Assembly: GCA_022606135.1 (NCBI GenBank)
Contig: JABYQN010000006.1
Location: 1,798,001 to 1,862,000, forward strand
Length of the DNA: 64,000 nt
Direction: 5' to 3'
Source: Fomes fomentarius
Lineage: Eukaryota > Basidiomycota > Agaricomycetes > Polyporales > Polyporaceae
Part shown: in pieces, positions 1 to 10,272 of the stretch
Position numbering within the stretch: position 1 is the first letter of the stretch
Layout of the letters: the number at the start of each line of letters is the position of its first letter
Position numbers and translations under genes: made by a program
Notes under the pieces: generated by a model
What the model saw: the letters and a program-made list of their open reading frames with translations, nothing else
Database searches by the model: none
Told to the model about the DNA's origin: nothing

Positions 1-2
1 AG

Positions 3-720
3 CGAACTGCTTCTCGAGGACTCGATGCAGACTACAGAGACGTTGAAATGGTAGCACGGAGGAGCAATACTTCCGCTCATCAGTCAAATTCCACCCGCGG
101 TGGCGTGGCCCTCGTATCAATGGTGCCCAGCGCTGCCCCTGCATTGGCAGCACCTCCAGCGGGCCGAGAGGAGCATCCGCTGAAGAATGAGTGGCAGAAG
201 TATACCGATCCGCCGCCCGAGACAACGGCAGTTCCGGAGTACTGGTGTACCTGGGAGGTAAAGTTACGAGATGGCACGACCCAACGCTGCGGGTACCACT
301 CCAAGAAGCATCTCGTAAAGCGGCACATTGAATCAAAGCATCTCCAGCTCAGGTGCGCCGCTCGCTCTGTAAGTTTCCGAATCAGCACGCTGATATCCAT
401 TGTCTAGACCCTGCATATGTCACTTCTGTGGTAAGGGGTTTGCCCAGAAAAGCAACCTGGAAACCCACCTGAATACACAGTAAGCTGAACTTGACGTAGA
501 AGCGTTTCATCGGGATCTCACTTGCCTACGTTCTCGTTCTAGCACTGGTGAGGCACCGCACAAGTGTCTGTACTGCGACGAACGCTTTAGGGATCCTGCG
601 CGCAAGCATCGACACATGTGCCACCATCATCATCACCAGTCGTCGCGCTCAAAGAAGGACAGGGTGATGACTGACGGAGGTACAGCTTCTTCCGTGGAGG
701 CCTCCGACCCAGACGCTTGA
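3..720 (+). CDS. C2H2 zinc-finger protein, 5' end cut by window edge
   Basis: Likely nuclear DNA-binding protein. Three exons are visible: up to 352, 408-479 and 543-720. The frame is open back to base 3, so the true start probably lies outside the window; an internal ATG is at 48. The visible part has a Pro/Ala-rich stretch, then a divergent finger (WCTWEVK.. then RCGYHSKKHLVKRHIESKH), a classical finger (CHFCGKGFAQKSNLETHLNTH) split by the second intron, and a third finger (CLYCDERFRDPARKHRHMC) followed by a run of histidines. The TGEAPHKC linker between fingers matches the usual TGEKP linker. The short tail is Ser/Asp-rich. The target genes cannot be named from sequence. Confidence 0.85.
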
Positions 721-1263
721 GACCGAGCACAGACCTCATCACTCCTGGCGCAATTCAGAGCCAGCTACCGGATGGCGCTCTGTATCGTCTCGGATGCTTG
801 GTAGCTGGGCCGTTCCCTTCAATTGCAGGTGTCTTCGCCGATTTGCATGCCTCATGTTACTGTTTCATATTCGGGTAAGGTCTTCTCCCGCGCGTTGTAT
901 ATCGCTGTCATTCTGCAGTGTTATGTATTATTACTCGAGTCATCATCAGTAGAAAATGGGATGTTTGCCGTTAGCTGTCTGTAAATACGTCAGTACTATT
1001 CCTCTTCTTTACAGCCGTTCTATCTCCCACTTGCCTGTATTTCAGGATACCAATCATGGAAGAGGTGTATTTGAGCTAAACTATGCAACCCGCAAGATCA
1101 ATTCGCCGGATGTGCAGAGGCCAAAATGGAAGAGGTGGCAATGAATATACCTGCCGATGATGACGTACATACTTGGGCGCCGGCGGCTTCTTTGGCGCCA
1201 AATTGACGACAACTCCGGTCAGCGTCGGAAGGGGCGCTGTTTCGTGTTCTTCCACCGTCCACG
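721..1263. other. Intergenic, no gene seen
   Basis: Region between the zinc-finger gene and the CID2-like gene. No frame with a convincing protein or splice pattern. It should hold the 3' end of the first gene and the promoter of the second. Confidence 0.5.
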
Positions 1264-2101
1264 ATGCCACCCAAGCACCCCCAACTCGGCAGTCTCGCTA
1301 TCCAAGCACCCTCATTGACTTCAAAGATGGTGCATGTTACGCCATCAACATGCCACGAGATCTCCGTATTCAAGGGTAGGTTCTATCAGCGCTGTTTCTA
1401 CGACCGTCATGCACGGATCCTGACCAGCGTGATCTCGCGACCCTTTTCATGGATATCCTGCATTGCTTGTGGCCGCGCAGATCTTATGGGTCAGTACAGG
1501 AAGCTTGACGATACTATCAACATGCGTCTCAACCGCACAACTGCTCAGTACCGCGACCGAGAACGGTCCGGTCTGGGTGGGAAGGGCGACATCGAAGAGC
1601 AGACGTGTGCTCACGTCTGGAAAGAGCTCGTCGGTGCGTCCGCCGGTGGCCGCCAATTTATGTCAGTTTGATGACAGACTTGTCCGGTGCAAAGCCAACT
1701 GGTCTCGCCGGAAGGCGATAGTCAATTATTGCGTAGGAGTAGCTGACGAGTCCGTTGATGAAAAGCGTCAGACGCTGCAGGACGCTGGAGATGATGCCTC
1801 AGTGCAGCGCAAAGCCCGTGGCGCACTGTACGCCGAAGAAGTCAAGGTTGGTCGTCGGATGCCTCCTCCTGTGACAGCTTCATCCGCTGAGCCCGTGCAT
1901 AGCGAAATCAGGTTCGGAATGAACTGTTTGTTGAGAACATTGTACGGAAGCGGACGTTTGATGGTACGTGAACACCCCGACTTCTCGACTAACTTTGTGT
2001 GTGAAGCAGAAATGTTGTACACAGCGTTCCGGTCGCGGTGTCCATATTTCGAACCACCGCTAACCGATACCGAAGCTCGCAAGTGGTGGGACGCCATTTG
2101 A
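1264..2101 (+). CDS. cid2: Caffeine-induced death protein 2 (Cid2) family
   Basis: Five exons join in phase (1264-1375, 1481-1633, 1695-1846, 1912-1963, 2025-2101) to give 181 residues. No single exon is longer than about 50 codons, so the gene is easily missed. Family-like segments are the N-terminal HVTPSTCHEISVFK, then YRKLDDTINMRLNRTTAQ, NWSRRKAIVNYC and the C-terminal PPLTDTEARKWWDA. The family is small, all-helical and conserved in fungi; in fission yeast it is linked to caffeine sensitivity, and its biochemical role is unclear. ATG at 1264 gives a natural MPPK start. The identification rests on recall of the family pattern, and the clean phase of four introns supports it strongly. Confidence 0.82.
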
Positions 2102-2129
2102 GAACATCTCCCCGTGCATCGGTTTTACT

Positions 2130-2638
2130 CTATTCCTGACTTCCATCCATCGTTTTCACACCAATTTTGGGCGCCAAGGCTCCATCATGATAGCTGGCAA
2201 TGGAAGATCCTCCGGGACTGTTGACGATGTAGTTGCGAACGGAAACGGCGTGTTCCGCCTGTTGTTCTTGAGCGGTTAACACAGGCTAATCATCACGATG
2301 GAAGGTATGCTCCAGCGCTGTTCTGCAGTGTTCTGGCCGCCCGCGATGGCCGCGCCCAAATGTTCGACGAATGCAGTGCGTGCTTCTACTGACATGTGAA
2401 CAATAGGGATCCGCTGCTGCAATCGGCTCCCATGGCTGCACTTCACAGGGGTGATATACAATCGGAACGTGTTCAGATGGTGCAGGTGCAATGCCAACTC
2501 CCAGACGTCGCGTCGCAAGATGACTGCGCGGCGTAGATTAGCGAATCGGCGTTGGACTGACAATTCGGAATGCAAGCTTCAAGCCGGGTCCGCTGCCATA
2601 TTCCGGTCGGAGGTCAGTTTCAGGACACATGAATCCAT
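2130..2638 (-). CDS. Putative small protein, unknown function
   Basis: A 121-residue model can be built on the minus strand from three exons (2638-2629, 2523-2297, 2258-2130), all in phase and ending at TAG. It begins MDSFILRRDVWELALHLHHL and has the amphipathic stretch SVEARTAFVEHLGAAIAGG in the middle. I recognise no family. The model converges on the CID2-like gene with only 28 bases between the stops. Its weak points are a very short first exon and a 38-nt last intron. The amino-acid composition looks like real protein, but no homology supports it. An alternative start is the internal ATG at MSVEARTAF. Confidence 0.4.
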
Positions 2639-2855
2639 CCAGTAACCTCGATTTCGACCACGTATGTAATAGTATAGCCGGCGGGAAGTTATACTTTGCG
2701 TATAGATCCAAATCGGGATGCGTTCAGTCACGTGGTGCTGGGCACGCCTTGCGCAACTCTCTCCACTCAGTATGTCATACGTGCATTGACCGGCCTGCGA
2801 GCCCATGAGGCTCGGCACAGAAGCCCTGGCTTCGACATTGACCACCACTACCACC

Positions 2856-3742
2856 ATGCGTGCAAGCAATCTCGTTTTCACTATCTTGTCTCTGCTAGGC
2901 TCCTCCGTGCACTCCAGTATCATTCACCCTCTTCTCGTTCAGTCCGGCGGAGCTTGGTTGGGAGCTGAAGATGCCGTCAAGGTGCCAGTCATCCTGGGTG
3001 TAATGAGCGCGTGCCCGGATGCGATTCTCTGCGAGAGTGTCTTCGATCACGTAATCCAGCGCATTGGTGATAAAGTAGACCTCGGTCTCTCTTTCATTGG
3101 AAAGTAAGCAACGCAACTCCATGATCCGGTGAAGTAGGTAATCAATAGAGAATCAGACTAAACGCGTCCGAACCCGACTTTGGCGTTACGTGCAAGCATG
3201 GACCGCAAGAGTGCGCGGGGAACGTGCAGGAGCTGTGCGCCATGAAATACGCCCCCTTCGCACGTTGGTGGGCGTTTGTACAGTGCCAGAACTTCGGAGG
3301 TCGGTATGAGGTCGGCAAGCCTGAGACAGCGCTCCGTTGCGCAAACACGGCACAGTTGGACTGGGAAGGTAGTGGCGTGGGCGCGTGTGTTGGTATCAAT
3401 GGCGAGGGCAAGGGTGAGGAGGGCGTGCGTCTTTTGCAGGAGAATGTCGTGGCCACCGCCGGAGATTTGAACGTCGAGTAAGTTATATCACCGCACCGAC
3501 CAGAACTCTATCTCCCCGAGTTGACGATGCGCCCACAGGAAAAGCTGTACTATTATCATCAATGGTAAGCAAGTGTGTATACGGGATGGGGAGTGGAAGA
3601 GTTGCGAGGTACGGACTCACCTGGGACTATTTATTGCAGCGACACTGACGACATTATCGGTATCACAATCTAGGGTGGACACGCACCTGCCGACTTCATC
3701 AGACAAATTGAAGAGGAGTACAAAAAACTCAACAACGTATGA
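2856..3742 (+). CDS. GILT-like thiol reductase (secreted/vacuolar)
   Basis: Gamma-interferon-inducible lysosomal thiol reductase family, 235 residues from four exons (2856-3103, 3157-3477, 3539-3608, 3674-3742). The second in-frame ATG, at 2856, was chosen because it gives a clean signal peptide (MRASNLVFTILSLLGSS); the upstream ATG at 2805 would put a Thr run before it. The family signature CQHGX2ECX2NX4C appears as CKHGPQECAGNVQELC in exon 2. The expected redox cysteines are spaced CPDAILC rather than CXXC. Further cysteines lie near the C terminus (KSC, QVC, SCE). It probably reduces protein disulfides in an acidic compartment or outside the cell. The divergent cysteine spacing leaves its activity open. 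Confidence 0.88.
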
Positions 3743-3818
3743 GCGCGGTGCGCGGAACAGGCGAGAAGGGGAGTTTCGAGGGCAGGCACAGAGGACGTTT
3801 ATTCATACACAACATCAG

Positions 3819-4253
3819 CTAGCCCCATGCCATTTCGTACACAATGATAATGAGATTCAACCCAATCAGCGGTACTGCAACAATGGTCCCAGTCAGTTCA
3901 ACGCCGACAACTAGGTGCATCCTGAGACTCACTCCGCATGAGCGTCCTGACGGCGCTGATGAGGTTTACCAACCGTCCCTTCACACCTACATCCTGCCCT
4001 CCTGCGTATGCTGCCTGGTCATATTGCTGGGCATATGGTTGTCCGAAGTTCGGATTTGCAGGTTGTGCCTGGGCTGAGGACCATCCGACTAACAAAGAGC
4101 GAGGACGAGGGTGGAGCGAAAGATGCATGAGCAGAAGGTCAAATGTACATAGCGTCGAGACGTACTTCGTGCGAGAAATCGGTCTTCGCTGAGCACAGCG
4201 ACAGCGTTGATAAGCAAGAGCCCAACGTAGAGAATCGTTCCAAGGCCTAGCAT
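3819..4253 (-). CDS. YOS1: Yos1-like ER-Golgi transport protein
   Basis: Small two-helix membrane protein that in yeast partners Yip1-Yif1 in COPII vesicle transport from ER to Golgi. Three exons (4253-4166, 4088-3933, 3874-3819) join exactly to 99 residues. The N-terminal helix reads MLGLGTILYVGLLLINAVAV, followed by LSEDRFLARIGW. The C-terminal helix reads IPLIGLNLIIIVYE. Between them is a Gln/Ala/Tyr-rich cytosolic loop and the conserved GRLVNLISAVRTLMR. Both helices and the IPLIG motif match the family closely. The gene converges on the GILT gene, with 76 bases between the stops. Confidence 0.95.
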
Positions 4254-4550
4254 TGTCACCCCCTAGTCCGCAGGCGAGTATAGTGGTGGACGTGTCGTAA
4301 AGCGTGTGTAGTGGCAGACGCCCACCGGGCTGCACCAGGTCGCGTGGCGGGACGCTCGCCACTTCGTCAGTGTCATCACGACTGTCGACAGTCCGGTATC
4401 AGTGAGCGCGACCTCCTGACACTTCATTTCCTCCCTGGTTCAGCTATGCAGTGCATCGCAGCTAGCATTCGTTCAGGTGGGCAGAAACGGCTATGTGAAA
4501 AGAACGCATTCTGACTGTAATATCTAGCGGGCAGGAATGCTCATCTGACG

Positions 4551-5465
4551 ATGCCTGCTTACAACGTCGCGTCAAGTTCGCGGGTCTTCCAATACCAAGG
4601 CGTCCAGCGTCGAAAGTATGCATAACCTCCTTCATTGTATATATCTATACGTCACAGCTAACGTCCTCACGCCCTCATGTTAGTGTGTCCCTTCGTATGC
4701 CGAACTTTAAGGGCCCGGTAGCATGGCTGCGTGAATCCCTCGCGCCTAATGTGCGCCAGCAAAACACGGAGGAGGAAATTGAAGCAGCGCGGAGAAAAGC
4801 GGCAGAGAAGGGCCAGTTGAGTGTCTTTGAGCAGGTTCCGACGCTGGAGTCCGTAGATGGAGAGGCTGGCGAAGTTATCCCTGCTTGGAAGAGAAAGACG
4901 TACACGGAGGTTCGTACTTGCCCCATCATCCCCTCCTCCCCGGTTTGACCGATACATCCTGCTCTAGCACAAGTACTCCACCACGAACTTCAAGATATCT
5001 CACCGCAAATTAAATCTACTCGGTAGACAAATTGCTGGCAAACCCATCGACCACGCTATCCTCCAGATGCAGTTCAGCGAGAAGCGCGCTAGTAAGCGCA
5101 TCAAGAGCATGCTCGTTGTTGCCAAGTCGCATGCTGTGAAACTGAAGAACTTAGACGAAGGTAGACTTGTCGTCGGTGAGTCTAGTTCATGCCTTGCTTC
5201 TGTGGTATTTCTGAGCATTCTGGTAGCGGAGTCTTGGGTGACCAAGGGTCCCAACCAATTCAAGCGGTTCGACATGAAGGGTCGTGGCAGGGCCGGTGTC
5301 AAGGTCCACCCACATTCGCGCCTGCATGTGCTGTTGAAGGAAGGGAAGACGAGGGCGGAGTTGCGAGCAGCGGAGAGGGAAAGGAAGCTCAACCGTATCG
5401 TTTCCGCTGGCCTCGTTAGAGAGGATGTTCCCCTCCGGAACCCCGGCCCCATGTGGGCATGGTAG
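4551..5465 (+). CDS. MRPL22: Mitochondrial ribosomal protein uL22m
   Basis: Large-subunit protein lining the exit tunnel of the mitochondrial ribosome. Four exons (4551-4615, 4684-4909, 4968-5175, 5227-5465) total 738 bases, 245 residues. The N terminus is Ser/Arg-rich and free of acidic residues, fitting a mitochondrial presequence. An extension LSVFEQVPTLESV precedes the L22 core with HRKLNLLGRQIAGKP, AILQMQFSEKRASKR, SMLVVAKSHAVKL and GRAGVKVHPHSRLHVLLKEG. It ends with the typical fungal tail LVREDVPLRNPGPMWAW. The upstream ATG at 4537 meets a stop after two codons, so 4551 is the start. The second donor is GTTCGT. The gene is about 300 bases from the divergent YOS1 start. Confidence 0.94.
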
Positions 5466-5615
5466 AGAGCTCCTGTAGTCCGTACACTATACATGTCATC
5501 GCTAATAGGGTGCTCTCTGAAAAATAAATGGCAGAGTCTTCAAGACACGAATATCAGCGCGCAGTAGGCGGTATATTAGTCTCGCCTAGGCAGACTATAT
5601 ATATGATCTATGGAC

Positions 5616-5641
5616 GGGGGGGGGGGGGGGGGGGGGGGGGG
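5616..5641 (+). repeat. Poly-G tract, 26 bases
   Basis: Uninterrupted run of G 114 bases upstream of the OST1 start codon. It is the only long homopolymer in the window. It could form a G-quadruplex or be a slippage-prone microsatellite. Confidence 0.95.
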
Positions 5642-5647
5642 CAATCA

Positions 5648-5653
5648 TATAAA
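5648..5653 (+). promoter_or_regulatory. TATA-like box of OST1
   Basis: TATAAA hexamer about 100 bases upstream of the OST1 ATG and directly after the poly-G run. Position and sequence fit a core promoter element. No start site is known. Confidence 0.4.
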
Positions 5654-5754
5654 GGCGGTATGTATGCGGTGCTATTTCGGGACACGCGCCACTGCGACAC
5701 GTCGCAGTCAAAGCACACTTGGTCGCGGACCACCTCCTCGTCTCCTCTCAAACC

Positions 5755-7509
5755 ATGCCGCGGCACTTGCGGGCACAATTTTCGTTCCTTCTTTCTGTCT
5801 TTATCCTCCCGTTATGTACCTTTGCCGCTAATACCTTCGAAAACACTGCAATAGTGCGCACGGTCGAGCTCGGGGGCGCGCTTGTGCACGTCACCACCAC
5901 GTATGCTGTCAAGGCGCTCGAGGACGGTTCAAACGTGTATACTATCGCACTCGCAGAGACGGAACACGCGCATACAAGCTGGCTGGAAGCGAAGGTGAAG
6001 GGTCAGTCGGAGAGGTTGCCGCTGGAGGACTTTGGATACCACCAAGACAGGTATGTTCATGCTGTTGCTCTTTCGGAGACTGGCCCGATAGGTCCTCATA
6101 GCTCCGTTACAACAGCGGAGTATTCCTTTATACCATCGAGCTACCACAGACTCTGAACACCAATCAGACGACGAACCTGGTGATCGAGACCGTCCAGACA
6201 CACGCGACACGCGCTTGGCCGGAAGAGGCGGGTCAAAAGGACCCTCAGTCTCTGAAGTATGAGACTGAGCTATTCGTGTTGAGCCCTTACAAAACGGCGG
6301 TGCAGAGGACGAAAATCAGGTGTGTACAGTGACATTCGAAGGTTGGTCAGTTGGTCAGCATTAAACATGTGTTCCAGGTCTCCGGGCCCGCTAATCCACT
6401 CGTACACGAGTCCGGAGGACGTTGAGTTTACGACCGATGCGGTAGTGACGAAGTCCGGCGCCACCGTCACGTATGGCCCCTTTCATGACATACCTGCATC
6501 GGCCAGTCAGGAGTTCGTCGACAAGAAGCAGAAGCGGATCGCGATTCACTACACCTACGACCATCCTGTCCTTGAGATCACGAAGCTAGAACGCTCTGCT
6601 GAAATCAGTCACTGGGGCGCAAACCTCAACATCCAGGATAACTTGTGGTTGCACAACGCTGGTCCGCGGTGGGTATCCCGAGGGCAAAGGCCGTTACGTA
6701 GCATGCTGACTGTAATCACTCGTCAGTCTCAAGGGTCATTTCTCTCGTTTGGAATACCAGACTCAGAACCACTTTGGCCGACCTGCTCCACATGCACTCC
6801 CTTCGCTCATCTTGCACCTTCCGGCCGGTATTCATTCCGCGTACTTCTACGACCAGGTCGGCAACGTCTCGACGTCACATCTTCGGACAACTCCCTCCAT
6901 TCCCAAGGGTGCGGAAGCCAACCGTTTCAGCGTCCTTGAGTTACGCCCACGTTATCCCGTCATGGGCGGTTGGAACTATAGCTTCACCCTGGGATGGGAC
7001 TCGCCCCTAGCTGACTATGCGGGATACGACAAGAGCACTGGAAAGTATATTGTCAGCGTGCCTATCATGACGGTCATCCCTGCTACGGTCGTGGATGAGG
7101 CGGAAGTTCAGATTATTCTGCCCGAAGGTGCAACGTGAGTGTCTTCATGTTCAACACGACAGTACAGCGACTGATCGCAGCTTACAGAGATATTGACTTC
7201 TACGCGCCTTACCCTGCCCTCAAGGAGAGCATCTCCAAACACATCACCTACTTGGACACCATTGGGCGGCCAAAGATAACACTGAAGTACGCGCAGCTGA
7301 CTGACAAACACGGCGGAAACATCTACGTGAATTGCTCACCAGATATTCATTGGGTTCTATCGTCTGACTGTTGATTTCTACAGGTCACCTACAGTGTCCC
7401 ATTCTCTGCCTACCTACGGAAGCCTCTGGCCGTTGCAACTGCATTGATAGGCGTCTTTGTGGTCGCGCTTGCGTGGAAGCGGGTAGATCTCCGCATTCGG
7501 AGGAAGTGA
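5755..7509 (+). CDS. OST1: Ribophorin I, oligosaccharyltransferase subunit
   Basis: Subunit of the ER complex that transfers the lipid-linked glycan to Asn-X-Ser/Thr. Six exons (5755-6050, 6116-6319, 6378-6668, 6727-7134, 7188-7326, 7384-7509) give 487 residues, the usual length. A signal peptide (FSFLLSVFILPLCTFA) precedes the luminal part. Ribophorin I landmarks include FVLSPYKTAVQRTKIRSP, SYTSPEDVEFTTDAVV, LQDNLWLHN-like IQDNLWLHNAGPR and the FRPRYPVMGGW-like LRPRYPVMGGWNYSF. The C terminus is a single membrane helix (VATALIGVFVVALAW) followed by a dibasic cytosolic end, RIRRK. ATG 5755 is the first that provides the signal peptide. Confidence 0.95.
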
Positions 7510-7800
7510 TTTGTATGTGCTCAGCTACTGTCCAAATTAAGCTTATTCTCGCATCCTCGCGTGCAAGACTCGTCGACATCCTCCACTGTCAGGGCCTTCT
7601 TGTCCGGATGCAATGATGAGCGACAACAACGGTTGGATCTTAGACAATCGTCGGTATATTGATATAATATGGTGTACAGATGTGTCATGCTGCATTTTGC
7701 ATGTTATGCTAATCGAGCCTGTCGCTGCTCCAACTGTGGATCGTAAATGGTGTACATCCCTGAGGTGGGGCCGAGCTAGTGGATAATAAACGATCAGTAA

Positions 7801-8422
7801 TCATGCAAAAGATGGCTGCATAGACAGTACCGACCACTGGAGGAACAAGAACAATCCGTTCAAGCCGTTCACGTCCGCACACGAGTAGAACAGGCCTTCG
7901 TTGTTTCGGGCGCCGTTCTCGTAGAAGAGCATGGTGCCCTGCCATCTCCAACGTCCTCCAGGTACGCCTCCCGGCTTCTCTTCCGCGATCAGTTGCAACG
8001 GAAGCTGACCAGACTTGGTGGTGTTGTGAACGTTGACGGAAAGGATCGTGGAATCATTGTGGAAGTTCCACAGCTGGTTCTGGTGGATGTAGAAGAGTGG
8101 CGGAGAGCGGTTGCGGTACATAGTCAAGTTCCCGGGGTTACCTATAGCAAGAGATAAATAGTAAGCACTTCCCATGGTTATATATTCAATATGCATAGCA
8201 ATGCAGCTTACCGCGCGTCGCAGCGATGGACATGTAGAATGGGATCTGCTCGCTGTTCCGAGTACGCGATGGACCTAAACCCTCGAGAAGAGACATGCCG
8301 GGAACGAGAGTCCCGATTGACGACCAGTTTGTGACGCCCTCGAACGAGGGTACTGCGGCGACAAACAGCAGAGGGGTCAAGTAGGAGGCGATCGCGAGGA
8401 GGAGAGTCGACACAAGAACCAT
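7801..8422 (-). CDS. Small secreted protein, unknown function
   Basis: Two exons (8422-8212 and 8141-7801) give 183 residues. A strong signal peptide (LVSTLLLAIASYLTPLLFVAA) starts the protein. The mature part contains several potential N-glycosylation sites (NWS, NLT, NDS, NTT) and the aromatic stretch YIHQNQLWNFHNDS, which suggests a bead-like extracellular fold. Only one cysteine is seen in the mature part (SCADVNG), so it is not a typical Cys-rich effector. I do not recognise the family; it looks like a fungal-specific secreted protein. It is divergent from the BRCT gene and converges on OST1. Confidence 0.75.
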
Positions 8423-8481
8423 GATGGGCTACGGACGTGGTCGTGAGGTAGCGCAAGGCCTTGCGCCGTCGGGGCACGCGA

Positions 8482-8487
8482 TATATA
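8482..8487 (-). promoter_or_regulatory. TATA-like box of the secreted-protein gene
   Basis: TATATA lies 60-65 bases upstream of the minus-strand ATG at 8422, at a normal core-promoter distance. Confidence 0.35.
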
Positions 8488-8965
8488 CCATTCAGACGCG
8501 GTCTCTCGGCCACTCGGAGAATTCGCGCAGACATCGGTGGGCGACCACGTCGAGGACACGCACACAGGTCACGACCGGAAGAACCGGCGGGGCCATGATC
8601 TTAGAAACAAGCTCTCCGTGACGTCTGCGTCGAGTCAAAAAAGCATTGCGTCGTATAGATCAGCAGCTCAGCTGACAAGGATGGGATCCGATGCGGGAGA
8701 GGAAGAGAAGGGCGCAGGATAATTCAAGGCGATGTCTCGGAAACACAGAATATTATTATACCGCATTTAGAGGGTAGCTGCACGTGATCGTGCTTTTGTT
8801 TGTACCAAATAACACGTCTGTGGCGCCAAGCGCGGAGACGCCAACGCGGAGTCAACCCCCGTTTTCTTTCCAACCACGTTCACGACCATAACTTATCCTT
8901 CTTGTCCTGTTATGACTTCTTGAAATCGCGCAACTATACTACAATATATTGGGACTATATACGTG
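8488..8965. other. Divergent promoter region
   Basis: Together with the TATA-like box this 540-base gap separates two divergent genes. No further gene is seen. Confidence 0.5.
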
Positions 8966-9895
8966 ATGGACAGGTTTGTCACTGTAAAGAAGCCAACCGC
9001 AGTCCGCGCCAACGCCAAGGAAGACAACAAGAGCAAGCCAGGACGCCAGAAGTTCAGATACAACCCTTACGGCGTGAGCAAGTCTAACGAACGTAAGTTT
9101 GAAGACTGGAAGGACAAGAAGCGCAACGACAGGTCAGCTAAGGACCTAGAGTCAGTTCAATTTCAGTCCTGACCATCGCAATGTGCAGGATTTTGGGTCC
9201 TTTGCTCAAGGTTGACCAAAAGAAACCTTCTTCGTCTGCGCTCACGAAACATCTTTTGAACACGCTCGGGGACGAGTCAAATCCCATAACTCACTCAGAC
9301 ATCTATCTTCGCTCTGGTGTGTCGTATTGAAACGCCGTCTGTGAAACTTCCGCTCATTACCCACGTATGACCATTTAGATCACATATGCTCAGCCGCTAC
9401 TGGTCATCAACGCTCTGAGGGTCCCAAACCTTGCAAGACCCGCCTTGAAGTTCGCTCCAAGAAGCTTGCGAACCAACTACCGGAGAGCGAGGCCCAATTA
9501 TTGCGTGGCGTCAGAGTCCATATCAATGGATATCTAGACAACACAACGGACATCGAGATGAAGCGGATCGTGACGCTCGCCGGCGGGCAAATGCTGTATG
9601 TCTTATCTTGTCAAGTGATATGAAGGTGTCGGCGGTTGATGAGTTAACGATGTGATGCAGAAACACAGCGTCAGGCGCGACGCACATTTTGACGTCGCAG
9701 CAGCTGAATGGCTCGAAGACGCAGAAGTTCTTGACGACCAAGTCGAAACACATCGTTCATGTCGTGCGACCGGAATGGGTGACGGAGAGCATCGAAGCAG
9801 GTAAACGGTTGCCCGAGCGGGAGTATTCAGTGATCAAGAACACTGCTGTTGTGAAGATTACGGACATGTTTGCTGGAACGTCTCGGAAGATCTAG
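8966..9895 (+). CDS. Single-BRCT-domain protein, possible DNA-damage factor
   Basis: Four exons (8966-9150, 9189-9316, 9379-9595, 9661-9895) give 254 residues; a second in-frame acceptor before 9394 would remove five. The N-terminal half is basic (KSKPGRQKFRYNPYGVSKSN). The C-terminal half is one BRCT domain: GVRVHINGYLDNTTDIEMKR, then LAGGQML, ATHILTSQQLNGSK and VVRPEWVTESIEAG with the conserved Trp. The BRCT resembles the one at the N terminus of the translesion factor Rev1. No polymerase domain follows, and the gene ends 27 residues after the BRCT tryptophan. BRCT domains bind phosphopeptides or DNA ends, so a nuclear repair role is an inference. Confidence 0.82.
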
Positions 9896-10272
9896 ACCAC
9901 GACGACTAATGGGTCATAGGAACGGACTGCATCGAAGTCTAGGAGTATACTGTATTTTGAATGTGCGGACATGTGTATCATGAATGTATCCGTATACTGT
10001 ATCAGTGTACTGTCTCCGATATACCAATCTCTCTCTGTCTCCTGTCGGACGGATATGCGGAGGAATGTTGGTGGCCACAGAAGCCGGCCTACAGGCTACC
10101 CCTGGGGAAGGAACCGGGGAAGCGGCAGACGGCCCGATGTGATCTGAGCAGGCCTACCGCTGGGGTCATCTGGAGCTCCTTGCTGTGGGCCACGGCGTGT
10201 CTGTCAGTCCTTCCTCACTCCACTCCTTCCAATCAACTGTATCCTTTCCTTTCGCTTTCACCCACACGCCGC
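9896..10272. other. Intergenic with CT-rich tract before EFR3
   Basis: No gene seen. The last 90 bases before the EFR3 start are rich in C and T, as is common just upstream of fungal start sites. Confidence 0.5.

Noticed and set aside
2805..2855. Upstream ATG of the GILT gene at 2805
   Set aside because: It is in frame but adds 17 residues including a Thr run in front of a clean signal peptide.
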